From: Roseococcus sp. SDR
GTDB taxonomy: Bacteria; Pseudomonadota; Alphaproteobacteria; Acetobacterales; Acetobacteraceae
Reading direction: 5' to 3'
DNA: 64,000 nt
Assembly (NCBI RefSeq): GCF_019083995.1
Contig: NZ_JAHRCU010000002.1
Span: 124,001-188,000, forward strand
The position numbers and the translations under genes are program-made. The notes under the pieces were generated by a model that did not search any database, had not been told where the DNA came from, and saw only the letters and a list, made by a program, of their open reading frames with translations. Shown here in pieces: positions 42,714-51,485 of the stretch. Numbering within the stretch: position 1 is the stretch's first letter; each line of letters opens with the position of its first letter.

Positions 42714-44120
42714 TCAACCGTTGAGCGCTTCCGTCAGCGCCATCACATCGGACGCCGCATCGAGGCCCATGACAAGATCGAGGATGCGCCGCGCCTTGGC
42801 GGCGGAGAATTGCCGCCCGGCATTTTCCATGAACTTCCGCTCGACATCGGCCATGGTCAGCGGATTGCCGTCCGAGCCGCGGTTCATCTCCTCGCGGTGG
42901 CGCAGCACGCGGCCATCCATCGTCTCGATCACCAGCTCGCCGCCGTAGTAGCGCGGGAAGTTCAGCGTCGCGTCCGTCTCGTAGCTGGTGCGGGCACAGA
43001 GGGCGAGCGCGCGCGGATCGCGGATCATCTCTTCCTCCAGCTCGTCCAGCGAGAGGCGGCCGCGCAACAGGCAGGAGGCGACGGCGTAATGCACACTGAA
43101 CTGCGCGTCATAGGAATTGGCCGGCTGCTTCTTCGCCGCTTCCGGCTCGCACACCACCTTCACCTGGCCCGGATGGATGCGCACGGTGATGTGCTTGATG
43201 TCCTCGGGCCGCAGGCCATGCGCCGCGCGCAGCGCCAGCGCCGCATCGGCGAACACATGGTTGAAGTGGCAGCAGGGATAGGGCTTCAGCGCGTTGTTCC
43301 GCATCTCCCAGAGCTCACCCAGGCGCTCGGTGCAGCGCGAGAGATCGGCGGGCGACTTCTCCTGCAAATGGCTGCGGAACAGGCCGAAGCGGCCCTCATA
43401 GGCGGCGGGTGGCGCCTTGAAGCCATTGCGCGCCAGCGCCGTCGCCGTGATGGCGGCGAAGCCCGCCCAGCCGGGATGGATGCGCTTGGTCCAGGAGCCA
43501 TCCTCCAGGAATTCCAGGGAACCCGCCGCCATGGAGAGCAGGATGCCCTGCGCCGCGCCGATCTGCGCGGGCGTGGCGCCGGCGAGGCGCCCCGCCGTCA
43601 GCGCGCAGCCGAAGGCGCCGACCATGCCGGTCGGGTGGAAGCCCACCTGGTGGAAGCCGCCCTGCGCGGCGGCGCCGATGCGCGAGGCGCCCTCCACGCC
43701 CAGGATATAGGCGGCCAGCGCCTCGGCGCCGGAGGCACCATGCTCGCGCGCCATGTGAAGCGCCGTCGGCACCGTGCTGGAGGAGGCATGGACGATCGCG
43801 TCCGAATGCGTGTCGTCATAATCGAGGCCGTGGATGAGCGCGCCGTTCATCATCACGGCATCGCGCAGCGGCAGGCGGTAGGGCATGCCGATCACGGGAT
43901 GGCTGCCCGCCCCCGCCAGGCCATGGATCGCGCCGATGGTGCGCTTCGCATAGTCGAAGCCGGAGGCCGCGATGGCGATGCCCAGGCTGTCCAGCATGTG
44001 GCGCTTGGCCTGGTCCACCACATCGGCGGGGATGTCCTCCATGCGCAGCGCGGTCGCGAATTGGCCCAGCTCCAAGGAAATGGGCGTGCGCGTGGCAAGC
44101 TCGGTCGGCAGGCTGTCCAT
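42714..44120 (-). CDS. MmgE/PrpD family dehydratase/isomerase-like protein
   Basis: A 468-residue member of the MmgE/PrpD superfamily, which includes 2-methylcitrate dehydratase, cis-aconitate decarboxylase and an iminodisuccinate epimerase. The N-terminal helical domain carries AKRHMLDSLGIAIAAS, GMPYRLPLRDAVMMNGALIH and LDYDDTHSDAIVHASSST. The smaller C-terminal domain shows LKPYPCCHFNHVFADAALAL and ITVRIHPGQVKVV. The start ATG 44120 is chosen because the open frame beyond it lacks homology. It is the first gene of a three-gene operon and diverges from a CitE-type lyase gene, which suggests a branched dicarboxylate or tricarboxylate substrate. Confidence 0.87.
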   Translation of the reverse strand: MDSLPTELATRTPISLELGQFATALRMEDIPADVVDQAKRHMLDSLGIAIAASGFDYAKRTIGAIHGLAGAGSHPVIGMPYRLPLRDAVMMNGALIHGLDYDDTHSDAIVHASSSTVPTALHMAREHGASGAEALAAYILGVEGASRIGAAAQGGFHQVGFHPTGMVGAFGCALTAGRLAGATPAQIGAAQGILLSMAAGSLEFLEDGSWTKRIHPGWAGFAAITATALARNGFKAPPAAYEGRFGLFRSHLQEKSPADLSRCTERLGELWEMRNNALKPYPCCHFNHVFADAALALRAAHGLRPEDIKHITVRIHPGQVKVVCEPEAAKKQPANSYDAQFSVHYAVASCLLRGRLSLDELEEEMIRDPRALALCARTSYETDATLNFPRYYGGELVIETMDGRVLRHREEMNRGSDGNPLTMADVERKFMENAGRQFSAAKARRILDLVMGLDAASDVMALTEALNG

Positions 44121-44167
44121 GACGTTTGTCTCCCTTTTCCGAAAGCATGGGCATGTCCCGGCATGCC

Positions 44168-44184
44168 TGTCAAACATACGGACA
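44168..44184. promoter_or_regulatory. Candidate regulator site between MmgE/PrpD and lyase genes
   Basis: TGTC (44168-44171) and GACA (44181-44184) form a short inverted repeat with nine bases between, in a locally AT-richer stretch of the 127-base divergent region. GntR-family regulators bind small palindromes of this size; the encoded GntR protein at 45125-45883 is the obvious candidate. Evidence is weak. Confidence 0.25.
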
Positions 44185-44247
44185 AATCCATCTGGACGCG
44201 GCACGCCCCGCCGCCTATCAGCGAGGAAACCGCGCAGGAGACGCCGC

Positions 44248-45141
44248 ATGACCGCCCCGAACCGCACCTTCCTCTTCGCCCCCGGCGACCATGCCCGCCG
44301 CGCCGAGAAGGTGCTGACCGCAGGGGCGGATGCCTGCATCCTCGACCTCGAGGACGCGGTGGCGATCTCGGCCAAGGTGGCGGCGCGCGCGTTGGTGAAC
44401 GCGGCGCTCGACCGCCCCCGCACCTGCCGCGGCTTCGTGCGCGTCAACGCCTTCGATACGGAGTTCTGCCCGGGCGACATCCAGGCCGTGATCGGCCCCC
44501 GCCTGGATGGCCTCGTGCTGCCCAAGCTTGAGGACCCGGCCCAGCTCATCGCCGTGGACTGGCTGATCTCAGCCCTGGAGCGCGAGCGCGGCCTGCCCCC
44601 TCGCGGCATCGAGGTGATGCCGATCATCGAGACGGCGCGCGGCATGGCGGGCCTCGGCGCGCTCACCGCCTGCGCCGCCTCCCTCGGCGGCCGCGTCAAG
44701 CGCTTCAGCTTCGGCGCGGGCGACTATACGCTCGACCTCGGCATCACCTGGGATCTCGCGGAGACCGTGCTGGAAGGCGCCCGCGAGAAGATGGTGCTGC
44801 ACAGCCGCGCCGCCGGGCTGGAAGCCCCCATCGACACGGTCTGGATCGAGCTGCGCGAGATGGAGGCTTTCACCGCCTCCTGCGCGCGGGGCGTGGCGCT
44901 GGGCTTCCAGGGCAAGCTCTGCATTCATCCGGACCAAGTGCCCGTCGCCAATGCCGCCTACTCGCCGGCCGAGGCCGAGGTGGCGCGCGCGCGCCGCATC
45001 ATCGCCGCCTTCGCCGAGGCGGAGGCGCAGGGCCTCGCCTCCATCCAGGTGGAGGGGCGCTTCGTGGACTACCCGATCGTGGACCGCGCCCAGCGCATCG
45101 TGGCGCTGGCCGAGCGGATCGGCCTCACACCTCGCGCTTGA
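44248..45141 (+). CDS. HpcH/HpaI-CitE family CoA-ester lyase
   Basis: A 297-residue TIM-barrel lyase of the CitE-like group (citryl-, malyl- or citramalyl-CoA lyase type). Visible features are RTFLFAPGDHARRAEKVL, the acidic ILDLEDAVA, RGFVRVNAFDTEF, EVMPIIETARGMAGL (metal-binding Glu), SFGAGDYTLDLGI (metal-binding Asp) and GKLCIHPDQVPVANAAYSP. CAGGAG at 44235-44240 is a good ribosome site for ATG 44248. It diverges from the MmgE/PrpD operon and converges on the GntR gene with a 17-base overlap of coding ends. It may release acetyl-CoA, pyruvate or glyoxylate from the product of that pathway. Confidence 0.88.
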   Translation: MTAPNRTFLFAPGDHARRAEKVLTAGADACILDLEDAVAISAKVAARALVNAALDRPRTCRGFVRVNAFDTEFCPGDIQAVIGPRLDGLVLPKLEDPAQLIAVDWLISALERERGLPPRGIEVMPIIETARGMAGLGALTACAASLGGRVKRFSFGAGDYTLDLGITWDLAETVLEGAREKMVLHSRAAGLEAPIDTVWIELREMEAFTASCARGVALGFQGKLCIHPDQVPVANAAYSPAEAEVARARRIIAAFAEAEAQGLASIQVEGRFVDYPIVDRAQRIVALAERIGLTPRA

Positions 45142-45883
45142 GCGTCGCGCGATAGGTGAAGCGGGGGGCCGGATGGCAGCCCTCCGAAACCTCGAAGACG
45201 CGGCCATTCTGGTCGAGGTAGCGCCGGCGGATCATCAGCGCCGGCGCGCCTGGCTCCACTTCCAGCAGCGCGGCCTGCGCCTCGGGCACGCCGCCCGCCG
45301 AAAGATCCACCTCGACCGAAGAGAGCTGCACCCCGAAGCGCCGCTCGATCATCGCATAGACGGAGCCCGGCTGCTGGCCGATCTCCTCGATCACGGCCGC
45401 ATACTCGGCCGGGATGTGCAGCGTGACGAAGCAGATCGGCGCGGTGGTGAGGCGCACGCGGCGGATCCCCTCCACGCGCAGCCAGGCCTCGCCCTCCGGC
45501 ACGCCCGGCACCTCGGAGGAGGGCACCTCGCGCGCGCGCAGCACGGTGAGGCGCGTCTCTTCCGGGTATTGCAGCAGCCCGCCCATGCTGGTCAGGTCCT
45601 GCACGAAGCGGCCGCGGTTCTCATGCGCGATGACGGTCGTGCCGCTGCCCTGCCGGCGCGCCACCAACCCCGCCTCCTCCACCAGGCGCAAAGCCTCGCG
45701 GATGGTGTGGCGCGAGGCGCCGTAGAGCGCGCAGAGCTCGGTCTCGGTCGGCAGCATGCTGCCGATGGCGTGCTGACCGCCACGGATCTGGGCGAGCAAC
45801 TCGTCGCTGATCTGCCGGTAACGCGGGCGCGGATCAGCGCCGGAATTCGCGATGTCACGCCGGCTCGCACCGTCGCCCTTCAT
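45125..45883 (-). CDS. GntR-family (HutC/UTRA) transcriptional regulator
   Basis: A 252-residue regulator with an N-terminal winged helix (RYRQISDELLAQIRGGQHAIG; LPTETELCALYGASRHTIRE; ALRLVEEAGLVARRQGSGT) and a C-terminal UTRA effector domain (VEGIRRVRLTTAPICFVTLH; MIERRFGVQLSSVEVDLSAG). UTRA regulators usually repress uptake or degradation genes until a pathway metabolite binds. The adjacent lyase and divergent MmgE/PrpD operon are the likely targets. ATG 45883 with an AAGGG just upstream is used; GTG 45901 with a G-rich site is nearly as good. Confidence 0.88.
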   Translation of the reverse strand: MKGDGASRRDIANSGADPRPRYRQISDELLAQIRGGQHAIGSMLPTETELCALYGASRHTIREALRLVEEAGLVARRQGSGTTVIAHENRGRFVQDLTSMGGLLQYPEETRLTVLRAREVPSSEVPGVPEGEAWLRVEGIRRVRLTTAPICFVTLHIPAEYAAVIEEIGQQPGSVYAMIERRFGVQLSSVEVDLSAGGVPEAQAALLEVEPGAPALMIRRRYLDQNGRVFEVSEGCHPAPRFTYRATLKREV

Positions 45884-45933
45884 TGTGTCGCCCTTGGTCA
45901 CGGCGCCCCCCGGGATTTGTATTCCCGTTCTTG

Positions 45934-46479
45934 TTAGCCGGGGTCCTTCACCAAGGCCAGCAGGGAACGCCAGCGGGGGTGCGTCGCGTCCTCCGCCCAT
46001 TCGAAGCCGGCCATCTCGGTGGTGATGATCTCGGCGCCGGCGCGCGCCAGCCGGGCCAGAGCGGCCTCCCGGCTCGCCGCCCGGCGCGAGCCCATGGCAT
46101 CCCGCACGGCCCAGACGCGGCGCCCCAGGGCGCGCAGGCCGAGCGCCGTCTGCATCACGCAGATATGCGCCTCATAGCCGCAGATCACGATGTCGGTCCG
46201 CTCGGGCGGCAGCGCGTCGCGGAAGGCGGGCGTGCGGCAGGCGTCGAAGCTGGTCTTATGGAAGGTGTTCTCGCTCAGCGCGGCCAGTTCCGGCAGCAGC
46301 GGGCCGATGCGGTCCGGGCAATGCTCCGTCGCCCAGACCGGCACCTCGAAGAGCCTGGCGAGGTTCGCCAGGCGCAGTGCCTCCCGCGCCACGGCGGGTC
46401 CGTCCTCGATGGCCGGGTGCAGCTTGCCCTGCAGGTCCACCAGCAGCAGCAGCGAGGTCCGGCGGTCCAGGGTCAGCAT
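45934..46479 (-). CDS. Isochorismatase-family cysteine hydrolase
   Basis: A 181-residue hydrolase of the isochorismatase superfamily. The catalytic triad is present: Asp15 in LLVDLQGKLHP, Lys75 in FHKTSFDA, and Cys107 in CGYEAHICVMQTAL. The size and motifs resemble the YcaC-like/nicotinamidase-related group, which act on amides, N-carbamoyl compounds or ureas, so amide hydrolysis is more likely than isochorismate cleavage. Its first seven bases overlap the end of the TetR gene, so the two are co-transcribed and coupled. Confidence 0.88.
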   Translation of the reverse strand: MLTLDRRTSLLLLVDLQGKLHPAIEDGPAVAREALRLANLARLFEVPVWATEHCPDRIGPLLPELAALSENTFHKTSFDACRTPAFRDALPPERTDIVICGYEAHICVMQTALGLRALGRRVWAVRDAMGSRRAASREAALARLARAGAEIITTEMAGFEWAEDATHPRWRSLLALVKDPG

Positions 46480-47042
46480 GGCATGCGCTCCAGCAGGCGT
46501 TGCATCAGCCCGCGCGCGGGCAGCCCAAACAAGCGCAAACGGCGGGTTTCGGAAAGCACCAGCAAGCCGACGGCCTGGGCGAAGATTTCCGCCACCAGCG
46601 CATCCGGCTCGGCCGAGGCCGCCGCGGCCGCATCCCGGATGGGAGCGAGGGCCGCCAGCAGCAGCGCATTCAGCTCCGGGTCCACCCCCTGCCCCAGCCC
46701 GCGCGGCGCCGGCCCGCCGGGGCCGAGATAGAGGCCCAGCGCCAGTTCCTGTGGCCGCTCGGCATAGAAGTCGAACAAGGCCAGCGCGCCCTGCCGGAAC
46801 GCATCCGGCCCCTGCGCGGCGGCGGCGATGGCGGCGGTGAGATCGGCCAGCGAGGCGCGCAGCAGTTCGGCATAGATCGCCTCGCGGCTGTCGAAGTGGA
46901 AGTAGAGCGCGGCCGGCGTATAGCCCGCCCGCGCCGCGATGGCGCGCAGGCTCGCCCCCTCCAGGCCCTGCTCGGCAAAGACCTCCCGCGCGGCATCCAG
47001 GATGCGCTGGCGGCCGAGTTCCTTCTTGGTGGATGCGCTCAT
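46473..47042 (-). CDS. TetR-family transcriptional regulator
   Basis: A 189-residue regulator. The N-terminal helix-turn-helix is clear: GRQRILDAAREVFAEQGLEG, ASLRAIAARAGYTPAALYFH and FDSREAIYAELLRAS. The C-terminal ligand-binding part is alanine-rich and not assignable. The ATG 47042 begins MSASTKKELG. It shares a 57-base divergent region with the HpaB-family gene, where an imperfect palindrome at 47053-47071 is the likely operator, and it is coupled to the isochorismatase-like gene. It probably represses both directions. Confidence 0.9.
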   Translation of the reverse strand: MSASTKKELGRQRILDAAREVFAEQGLEGASLRAIAARAGYTPAALYFHFDSREAIYAELLRASLADLTAAIAAAAQGPDAFRQGALALFDFYAERPQELALGLYLGPGGPAPRGLGQGVDPELNALLLAALAPIRDAAAAASAEPDALVAEIFAQAVGLLVLSETRRLRLFGLPARGLMQRLLERMPC

Positions 47043-47052
47043 TGACCCGGAT

Positions 47053-47071
47053 AATCGAACAGCGTTAGATT
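47053..47071. promoter_or_regulatory. Candidate TetR operator in the divergent region
   Basis: AATCGAAC (47053-47060), spacer AGC, then GTTAGATT (47064-47071) is an inverted repeat with seven of eight positions matching. It is centred between the divergent TetR and HpaB-family starts, the expected place for an autoregulated operator. Confidence 0.45.
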
Positions 47072-47099
47072 TTCGGCAAGCCCAAAGGGAAACGCCGCC

Positions 47100-48629
47100 A
47101 TGCTCATGTCCGCCGAAGCCTATCGCGACTCGCTGCGCGCACTTTCGCCGCGCGTCTTCGTCAATGGCCAGCAGGTGAAGAGCGTGGCGGACGAGCCGCT
47201 GTTGGCACCGGGCATCAACGCGCTCGGCGTCACCTATGATTTCGCGCTTCGCCCCGAATACGAGAAGCGCATGGTGGCGACGCAGCAGGGCTCGGGCCGC
47301 GTCACCAACCGCATGCTGCATGTGAATGGCAGCACGGATGACCTGCTGACGAAGCTCGAGGCGGTGCGCCTGCTCTGCCGGGAGTCCGGCTGCGCCCAGC
47401 GTTATCTCGCGCATGACGCGCTGAACGCGCTGCACCAGGGCACAAAGCGAGCCGATGACGAGCATGGCGGCGAACGCCACGCCCGCTTCCTCGCCTATCT
47501 CGACGATGTGCAGGCGCGCGACCTCTCGCTCGGCATCGCCATGACGGATGCGAAGGGCGACCGCAGCAAGCGCCCCGGCCAGCAGGCCAATCGCGACGTG
47601 CATGTCCACATCAAGGAACGCCGGGCGGATGGCATCGTCATCCGCGGCACCAAGGCGATCGTCACCGGCGCGCCCTATATGCACGAATTCCTCGTCATGC
47701 CCTGCCGGACGATGACGCCGGAGGACGCCGATTTCGCCGTCTGCTGCGCCGTGCCGGTGGATGCCGAGGGCATCACCATCGTCTCCCGCCCCGCCGGCCG
47801 CCCGGGCGAGGCCGCGGCCCGCTTCAGCAACAAGTATGGCCAGTCCACCGGCGTCGTCATGTTCGAGGATGTCTTCGTGCCGTGGGAGCGCGTCTTCTTC
47901 GCAGGCGAATATGCGGAAGCCGGCTTCATGACCACCAGCTATGCCACGCATCACCGCCATTCCTGCATCGCCGCCCGCGCCGGCTTCGGTGACCTGCTGA
48001 TCGGCGCCGGCGCGCTGATGATCGAAGCGAACGGCCTGGACACCGACCGCCACGCCCATGTGCGCGACGCGATGGTGGACCTCATCAAGATCGTCGAGGG
48101 CTTCTATGCCTGCGGCGTCGCCGCCAGCGTCTATGGCACGCGCGACCCCTCGGGCGCCGTGATGCCGGAGACGGTGTTCAGCAATATCGGCAAGCTGCTG
48201 CTGGCGACGCAGATCTACGACATGCATCGCCTGGCGCATTACGTCTCGGGCGGTCTGATCGTGGCGCTGCCCGGCCCGGATGAGGACCACAACCCGGAGA
48301 CGGCCGCCTCGCTCGCCGCCGTGCTGGCCGGACGCCCCGATATCCCGGCGGATAAGCGCCTGGATGTGGCGCGCTTCATGGAGGATCTGACGGCCTCCAA
48401 CCAGGGCGGCTGGTATTCGGTGATCTCACTGCATGGCGGCGGCAGCCCGGAGGCGATGAAGCGCGAGATCTGGCGCAACTATCCGGTGGAGGAGCGCAGT
48501 GCGCTGGTCGAGCGTCTGCTCGACCGGGGCATCCTCGATGAAGGCAAGCGCACCTCGAAGCAGCCCGGCCGCTGCTGCGAGACGGGCTGCGAACCGCCCG
48601 CCCTGCCCGTGCGTAACGCCGCCGAATAG
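47100..48629 (+). CDS. 4-hydroxyphenylacetate 3-hydroxylase (HpaB) family protein
   Basis: A 509-residue protein of the HpaB / 4-hydroxybutyryl-CoA dehydratase superfamily, which share an acyl-CoA-dehydrogenase-like fold with flavin. Features include YRDSLRALSPRVFVNGQQVK, DVHVHIKERRADGIVIRGTK, VFVPWERVFFAGEY, and the C-terminal GWYSVISLHGGGSPEAMKRE. The [4Fe-4S] cysteine positions of the dehydratase branch do not appear preserved around ATHHRHSCIAARAG, so a reduced-flavin-dependent aromatic hydroxylase is favoured. A cysteine-rich tail (RCCETGC) is unusual. No HpaC-type flavin reductase lies nearby. AAAGGG at 47085-47090 serves the ATG at 47100. Confidence 0.82.
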   Translation: MLMSAEAYRDSLRALSPRVFVNGQQVKSVADEPLLAPGINALGVTYDFALRPEYEKRMVATQQGSGRVTNRMLHVNGSTDDLLTKLEAVRLLCRESGCAQRYLAHDALNALHQGTKRADDEHGGERHARFLAYLDDVQARDLSLGIAMTDAKGDRSKRPGQQANRDVHVHIKERRADGIVIRGTKAIVTGAPYMHEFLVMPCRTMTPEDADFAVCCAVPVDAEGITIVSRPAGRPGEAAARFSNKYGQSTGVVMFEDVFVPWERVFFAGEYAEAGFMTTSYATHHRHSCIAARAGFGDLLIGAGALMIEANGLDTDRHAHVRDAMVDLIKIVEGFYACGVAASVYGTRDPSGAVMPETVFSNIGKLLLATQIYDMHRLAHYVSGGLIVALPGPDEDHNPETAASLAAVLAGRPDIPADKRLDVARFMEDLTASNQGGWYSVISLHGGGSPEAMKREIWRNYPVEERSALVERLLDRGILDEGKRTSKQPGRCCETGCEPPALPVRNAAE

Positions 48630-48630
48630 G

Positions 48631-48648
48631 CGCGCGGGCCCCCGCGCG
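48631..48648. terminator. GC-rich hairpin between convergent genes
   Basis: CGCGCGG and CCGCGCG (seven pairs, four-base loop GCCC) lie exactly in the 21-base gap between the HpaB-family stop and the chemoreceptor stop. It would stop or protect messages from both sides, but there is no T-run. Confidence 0.4.
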
Positions 48649-48650
48649 GC

Positions 48651-50723
48651 TCAGGCCGTGCGGATGGCCCCCAGGAAGCCGTCCACCTTGCCGCGCAACG
48701 CGGCCGCCTGCTGTGAGAGCCCCGCCGAGGCGTCGCGCAGGCCAAAGGTGGCCGTGGCCGTGACCTCCGCACCCTCGCGCACCTGCGCCGTCTGGCGCGA
48801 GACCTCCTCCGTCCCGCTCGCCGCGCGAGAGACGGCACGGCCGATCTCCTTCGTCGCGGCCGCCTGCTCTTCCGCGGCGGCCGCCACCTGCACGGCGATG
48901 GCGCTGACCTCGGCGATGGTCCGGCCGATGCCCCGGATGGCCTCGGCCGCGCGCCCCGTCTCACCCTGCATGGCGCCGATCTGCTCGCGGATCTGTTCCG
49001 TCGCCTTCGCGGTCTGTGCGGCCAGCGCCTTCACCTCACCCGCCACCACGGCGAAGCCCTTGCCCGCGTCGCCCGCCCGCGCCGCCTCGATCGTGGCGTT
49101 CAGCGCCAGCAGGTTGGTCTGCGCGGCGATGGAGTTGATCAGGACGACGACATCGCCGATGCGCTGCGCCCCCTCGAGCAGGACGCCCACGGCCGCATCC
49201 GTCGCGCGGGTATCCTCGGCGGCCTTGGCGGCGATCCGCGCGCTTTCCGCCACCTGCCGGGCCACATCAGCGATGCTGGCCGCCAGTTCCTCCGCCGAGT
49301 TGGCGACGAGGCCTACCTCCTCGAAGGCGCTGCCCGCGGCACGGGCCATGTGCTCGGCGCGATCGCGCGCATCCTCGGCCGCACGGCCAAGCTGGTCGGC
49401 CGTGTCGTCGAGCGGCGCGGCGGCCGCCGCGAAAGCGCCCAGCGTCTCCGCCACCTCGGCCTCGAAGGCACGGATCAGGCCCTGGGTGCGCTCGCCCTCA
49501 GCGATCTTAGCGGCCTGGGCGGCGGCGGCGGCGGCCTCGGTGGCGCGCGCGGCCTCGCCCTTGTGGCGCAACACCTCCAGCGCGCCGGCCATCTGGCCGA
49601 TTTCATCGCTGCGCCCCGCATGCGGGATCTTCCGCGCCAGGTCCCCATCCGCCAGGTGCTGGACACTCAGGGTCAGGTCGAGCATCGGCGTCACCACCCG
49701 TCGGCGCAGCATGACCGCGAGCCCGGCCAGCAGCAGCCCGGCGACGAGCGCGCCCGTCAGCACCATCGCGAGGCTCCACCAGGCCGCGGCTTCGGCGGCC
49801 CCCGCCTCGGCTGCAGCCGCCTCCAGCGCCGCGTCGCGCAACACCAGGATCTGCTGCTGCGCCGGCGTGGCCCAGGCGGTGAAGGCATCACCCGTGAGCG
49901 GATAGGCGTCGCCCGCGCGCCCCGCCGCGATCAGGGCCTGCGTCATGCGTGTCGGCTCACCGAAATAGCGCGACTGGACCTCGGCCACGGCCTGCGCGAC
50001 GCGGGGCGGCTCGCCCAGCATGCGCACCACCATGCGGACGCGGTTCCAGCCGCTTTCCACCGCCATGCTCGCACCGGCGATGGTCTCCAGTTCGGCCGGC
50101 GTCAGGGCGCGGCCGCTGTTCAGCGCCGTGCCGACCACGACGATCCGCCGGCTCGCGGCCTCCCGGATGTCCCAGGTGATGCGGGCGACCAGCAGCAGGC
50201 CCTCGAGCCCGCCGCCGGCCTGGGCGACGGCGCGATGGCTGCCATCCAGGAGTTCGCCCACAGTCGCCAGCATGTCGCCATAGGCCGCCTGCGGCCGCGC
50301 GCGCAGGGCCTGGTCGCGCGCCGGAAGCGGTTGTTCGGCGGCCGGTCGCAGCGCGGCGCGCAGCGTGGTCAATTCTGTGGGCATATTCTCGAGGAGGCGC
50401 AGCCCGGCCTCCTGCCCCGCTGCGCGCAGCGCATCGAGCGTCCGTCGCAGCGCCGCGTCCGTCTCGACCTCCAGCGCGCGCAACCGCCCCATGACGGCGG
50501 AGTCCGCGGCACCGGCGGCATTCATGCGGATCACGTAGTTGCCGCGCTCGATCACGAGCCGCTCGGTCAGGCGCAGGAGATCCGCCGAGACGGCCACCTG
50601 CGCGGCGGCCTCACGCGCCGCCACCGCCTTGCGGAACTCGCCCCAGGCCAAGCCGCCGGCGATGAGGGTGGCGACCGCACCGATGGACAGCATCGCCAGA
50701 TTGAAAAGGGTCCTTACGCGCAT
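48651..50723 (-). CDS. Methyl-accepting chemotaxis protein
   Basis: A 690-residue chemoreceptor. TM1 is at about residues 9-28 ([19 protein letters not shown]). A large, mostly helical periplasmic domain of some 290 residues follows, then TM2 at about 315-338 ([15 protein letters not shown]), a HAMP domain ([20 protein letters not shown]) and the cytoplasmic coiled-coil signalling domain. The hairpin tip shows [20 protein letters not shown] and [20 protein letters not shown], the universal MCP signature. No C-terminal CheR-binding pentapeptide is seen. The ligand is unknown. It diverges from a CheZ-like gene across 138 bases. Confidence 0.94.
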   Translation of the reverse strand: MRVRTLFNLAMLSIGAVATLIAGGLAWGEFRKAVAAREAAAQVAVSADLLRLTERLVIERGNYVIRMNAAGAADSAVMGRLRALEVETDAALRRTLDALRAAGQEAGLRLLENMPTELTTLRAALRPAAEQPLPARDQALRARPQAAYGDMLATVGELLDGSHRAVAQAGGGLEGLLLVARITWDIREAASRRIVVVGTALNSGRALTPAELETIAGASMAVESGWNRVRMVVRMLGEPPRVAQAVAEVQSRYFGEPTRMTQALIAAGRAGDAYPLTGDAFTAWATPAQQQILVLRDAALEAAAAEAGAAEAAAWWSLAMVLTGALVAGLLLAGLAVMLRRRVVTPMLDLTLSVQHLADGDLARKIPHAGRSDEIGQMAGALEVLRHKGEAARATEAAAAAAQAAKIAEGERTQGLIRAFEAEVAETLGAFAAAAAPLDDTADQLGRAAEDARDRAEHMARAAGSAFEEVGLVANSAEELAASIADVARQVAESARIAAKAAEDTRATDAAVGVLLEGAQRIGDVVVLINSIAAQTNLLALNATIEAARAGDAGKGFAVVAGEVKALAAQTAKATEQIREQIGAMQGETGRAAEAIRGIGRTIAEVSAIAVQVAAAAEEQAAATKEIGRAVSRAASGTEEVSRQTAQVREGAEVTATATFGLRDASAGLSQQAAALRGKVDGFLGAIRTA

Positions 50724-50861
50724 CGCCTCGCATCCTTTTAGGCCGGATGTGCGGAGGGATAGGCGGAAGGTCTTGCTGATACGTAAAAATGGCCATTAAC
50801 CGCGACTTCATGCTGTCGCCCCTATTGCCGCTGCGTTTCCCGCTGCACGAGGTGCCCGAGC

Positions 50862-51485
50862 ATGTCGACCGAGATCACGCCTGCCCTGCAGGACGCACTG
50901 TCCGCCGCCGTCGGCGCGGCCGTCCGCACGGAGTTCCAACCGCTCTTCGCCGAGATGAACCAGTTCCTCGACCGCCGCATCGCCGAGTTGAGCGCGGAAC
51001 TCCACGCCAGTGTCCAGCTCGCCGACATGACGGAGGAGAAGCTCACGCGGGAGCTGGCGCTGGTGCATGAGCGCATCGCGAACCTTGTCGCCATGCCGGC
51101 CGAGGCCAGCCGCAACAGCGGCGTGGAGCTGGAGGCGGTGGTCATGGCGACCGAATCCGCCGCGAACGTCATCCTGGAAGCGGCCGAAGCCATCCAGGAC
51201 TGGATCTCCAGCGGTGCGCGCGATGCCGAGGGCATGCAGGACCTGGCCGCCAAGGTGAACGCGATCTTCGAGGCCTGCAGCTTCCAGGACGTGACCGGTC
51301 AGCGCATCCGCCGCGCCATCCAGCATCTGCAGCAGGTGGAGACCATGCTGGAACGCGTCCTGCCCGGCCAGGCCCGCCCGGCCGAGACCAAGGTGGTGGT
51401 GCGCACCCAGATGCAGACGGTGGCCAGCGCGCCCACCGCTGCCGATCTCGCCCAGGCGGACATTGACGCGCTGCTCAACGCCTGA
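50862..51485 (+). CDS. CheZ-like CheY-phosphate phosphatase
   Basis: A 207-residue, largely helical protein. The segment CSFQDVTGQRIRRAIQHLQQ contains Asp143 and Gln147, the same spacing and even numbering as the catalytic pair of E. coli CheZ. The C-terminus ADIDALLNA resembles the CheY-binding tail. It would end chemotaxis signals by dephosphorylating CheY-P. The gene stands opposite the chemoreceptor gene, a fitting context, though no che operon is in the window. Its 3' end overlaps the convergent permease gene by 11 bases. Confidence 0.82.
   Translation: MSTEITPALQDALSAAVGAAVRTEFQPLFAEMNQFLDRRIAELSAELHASVQLADMTEEKLTRELALVHERIANLVAMPAEASRNSGVELEAVVMATESAANVILEAAEAIQDWISSGARDAEGMQDLAAKVNAIFEACSFQDVTGQRIRRAIQHLQQVETMLERVLPGQARPAETKVVVRTQMQTVASAPTAADLAQADIDALLNA

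Noticed and set aside
47100-48629. 4-hydroxybutyryl-CoA dehydratase (AbfD)
   Set aside because: A CX4C pair is present near residue 98, but the later His/Cys cluster ligands do not line up with the dehydratase pattern as I know it, so the broader HpaB family call is kept.
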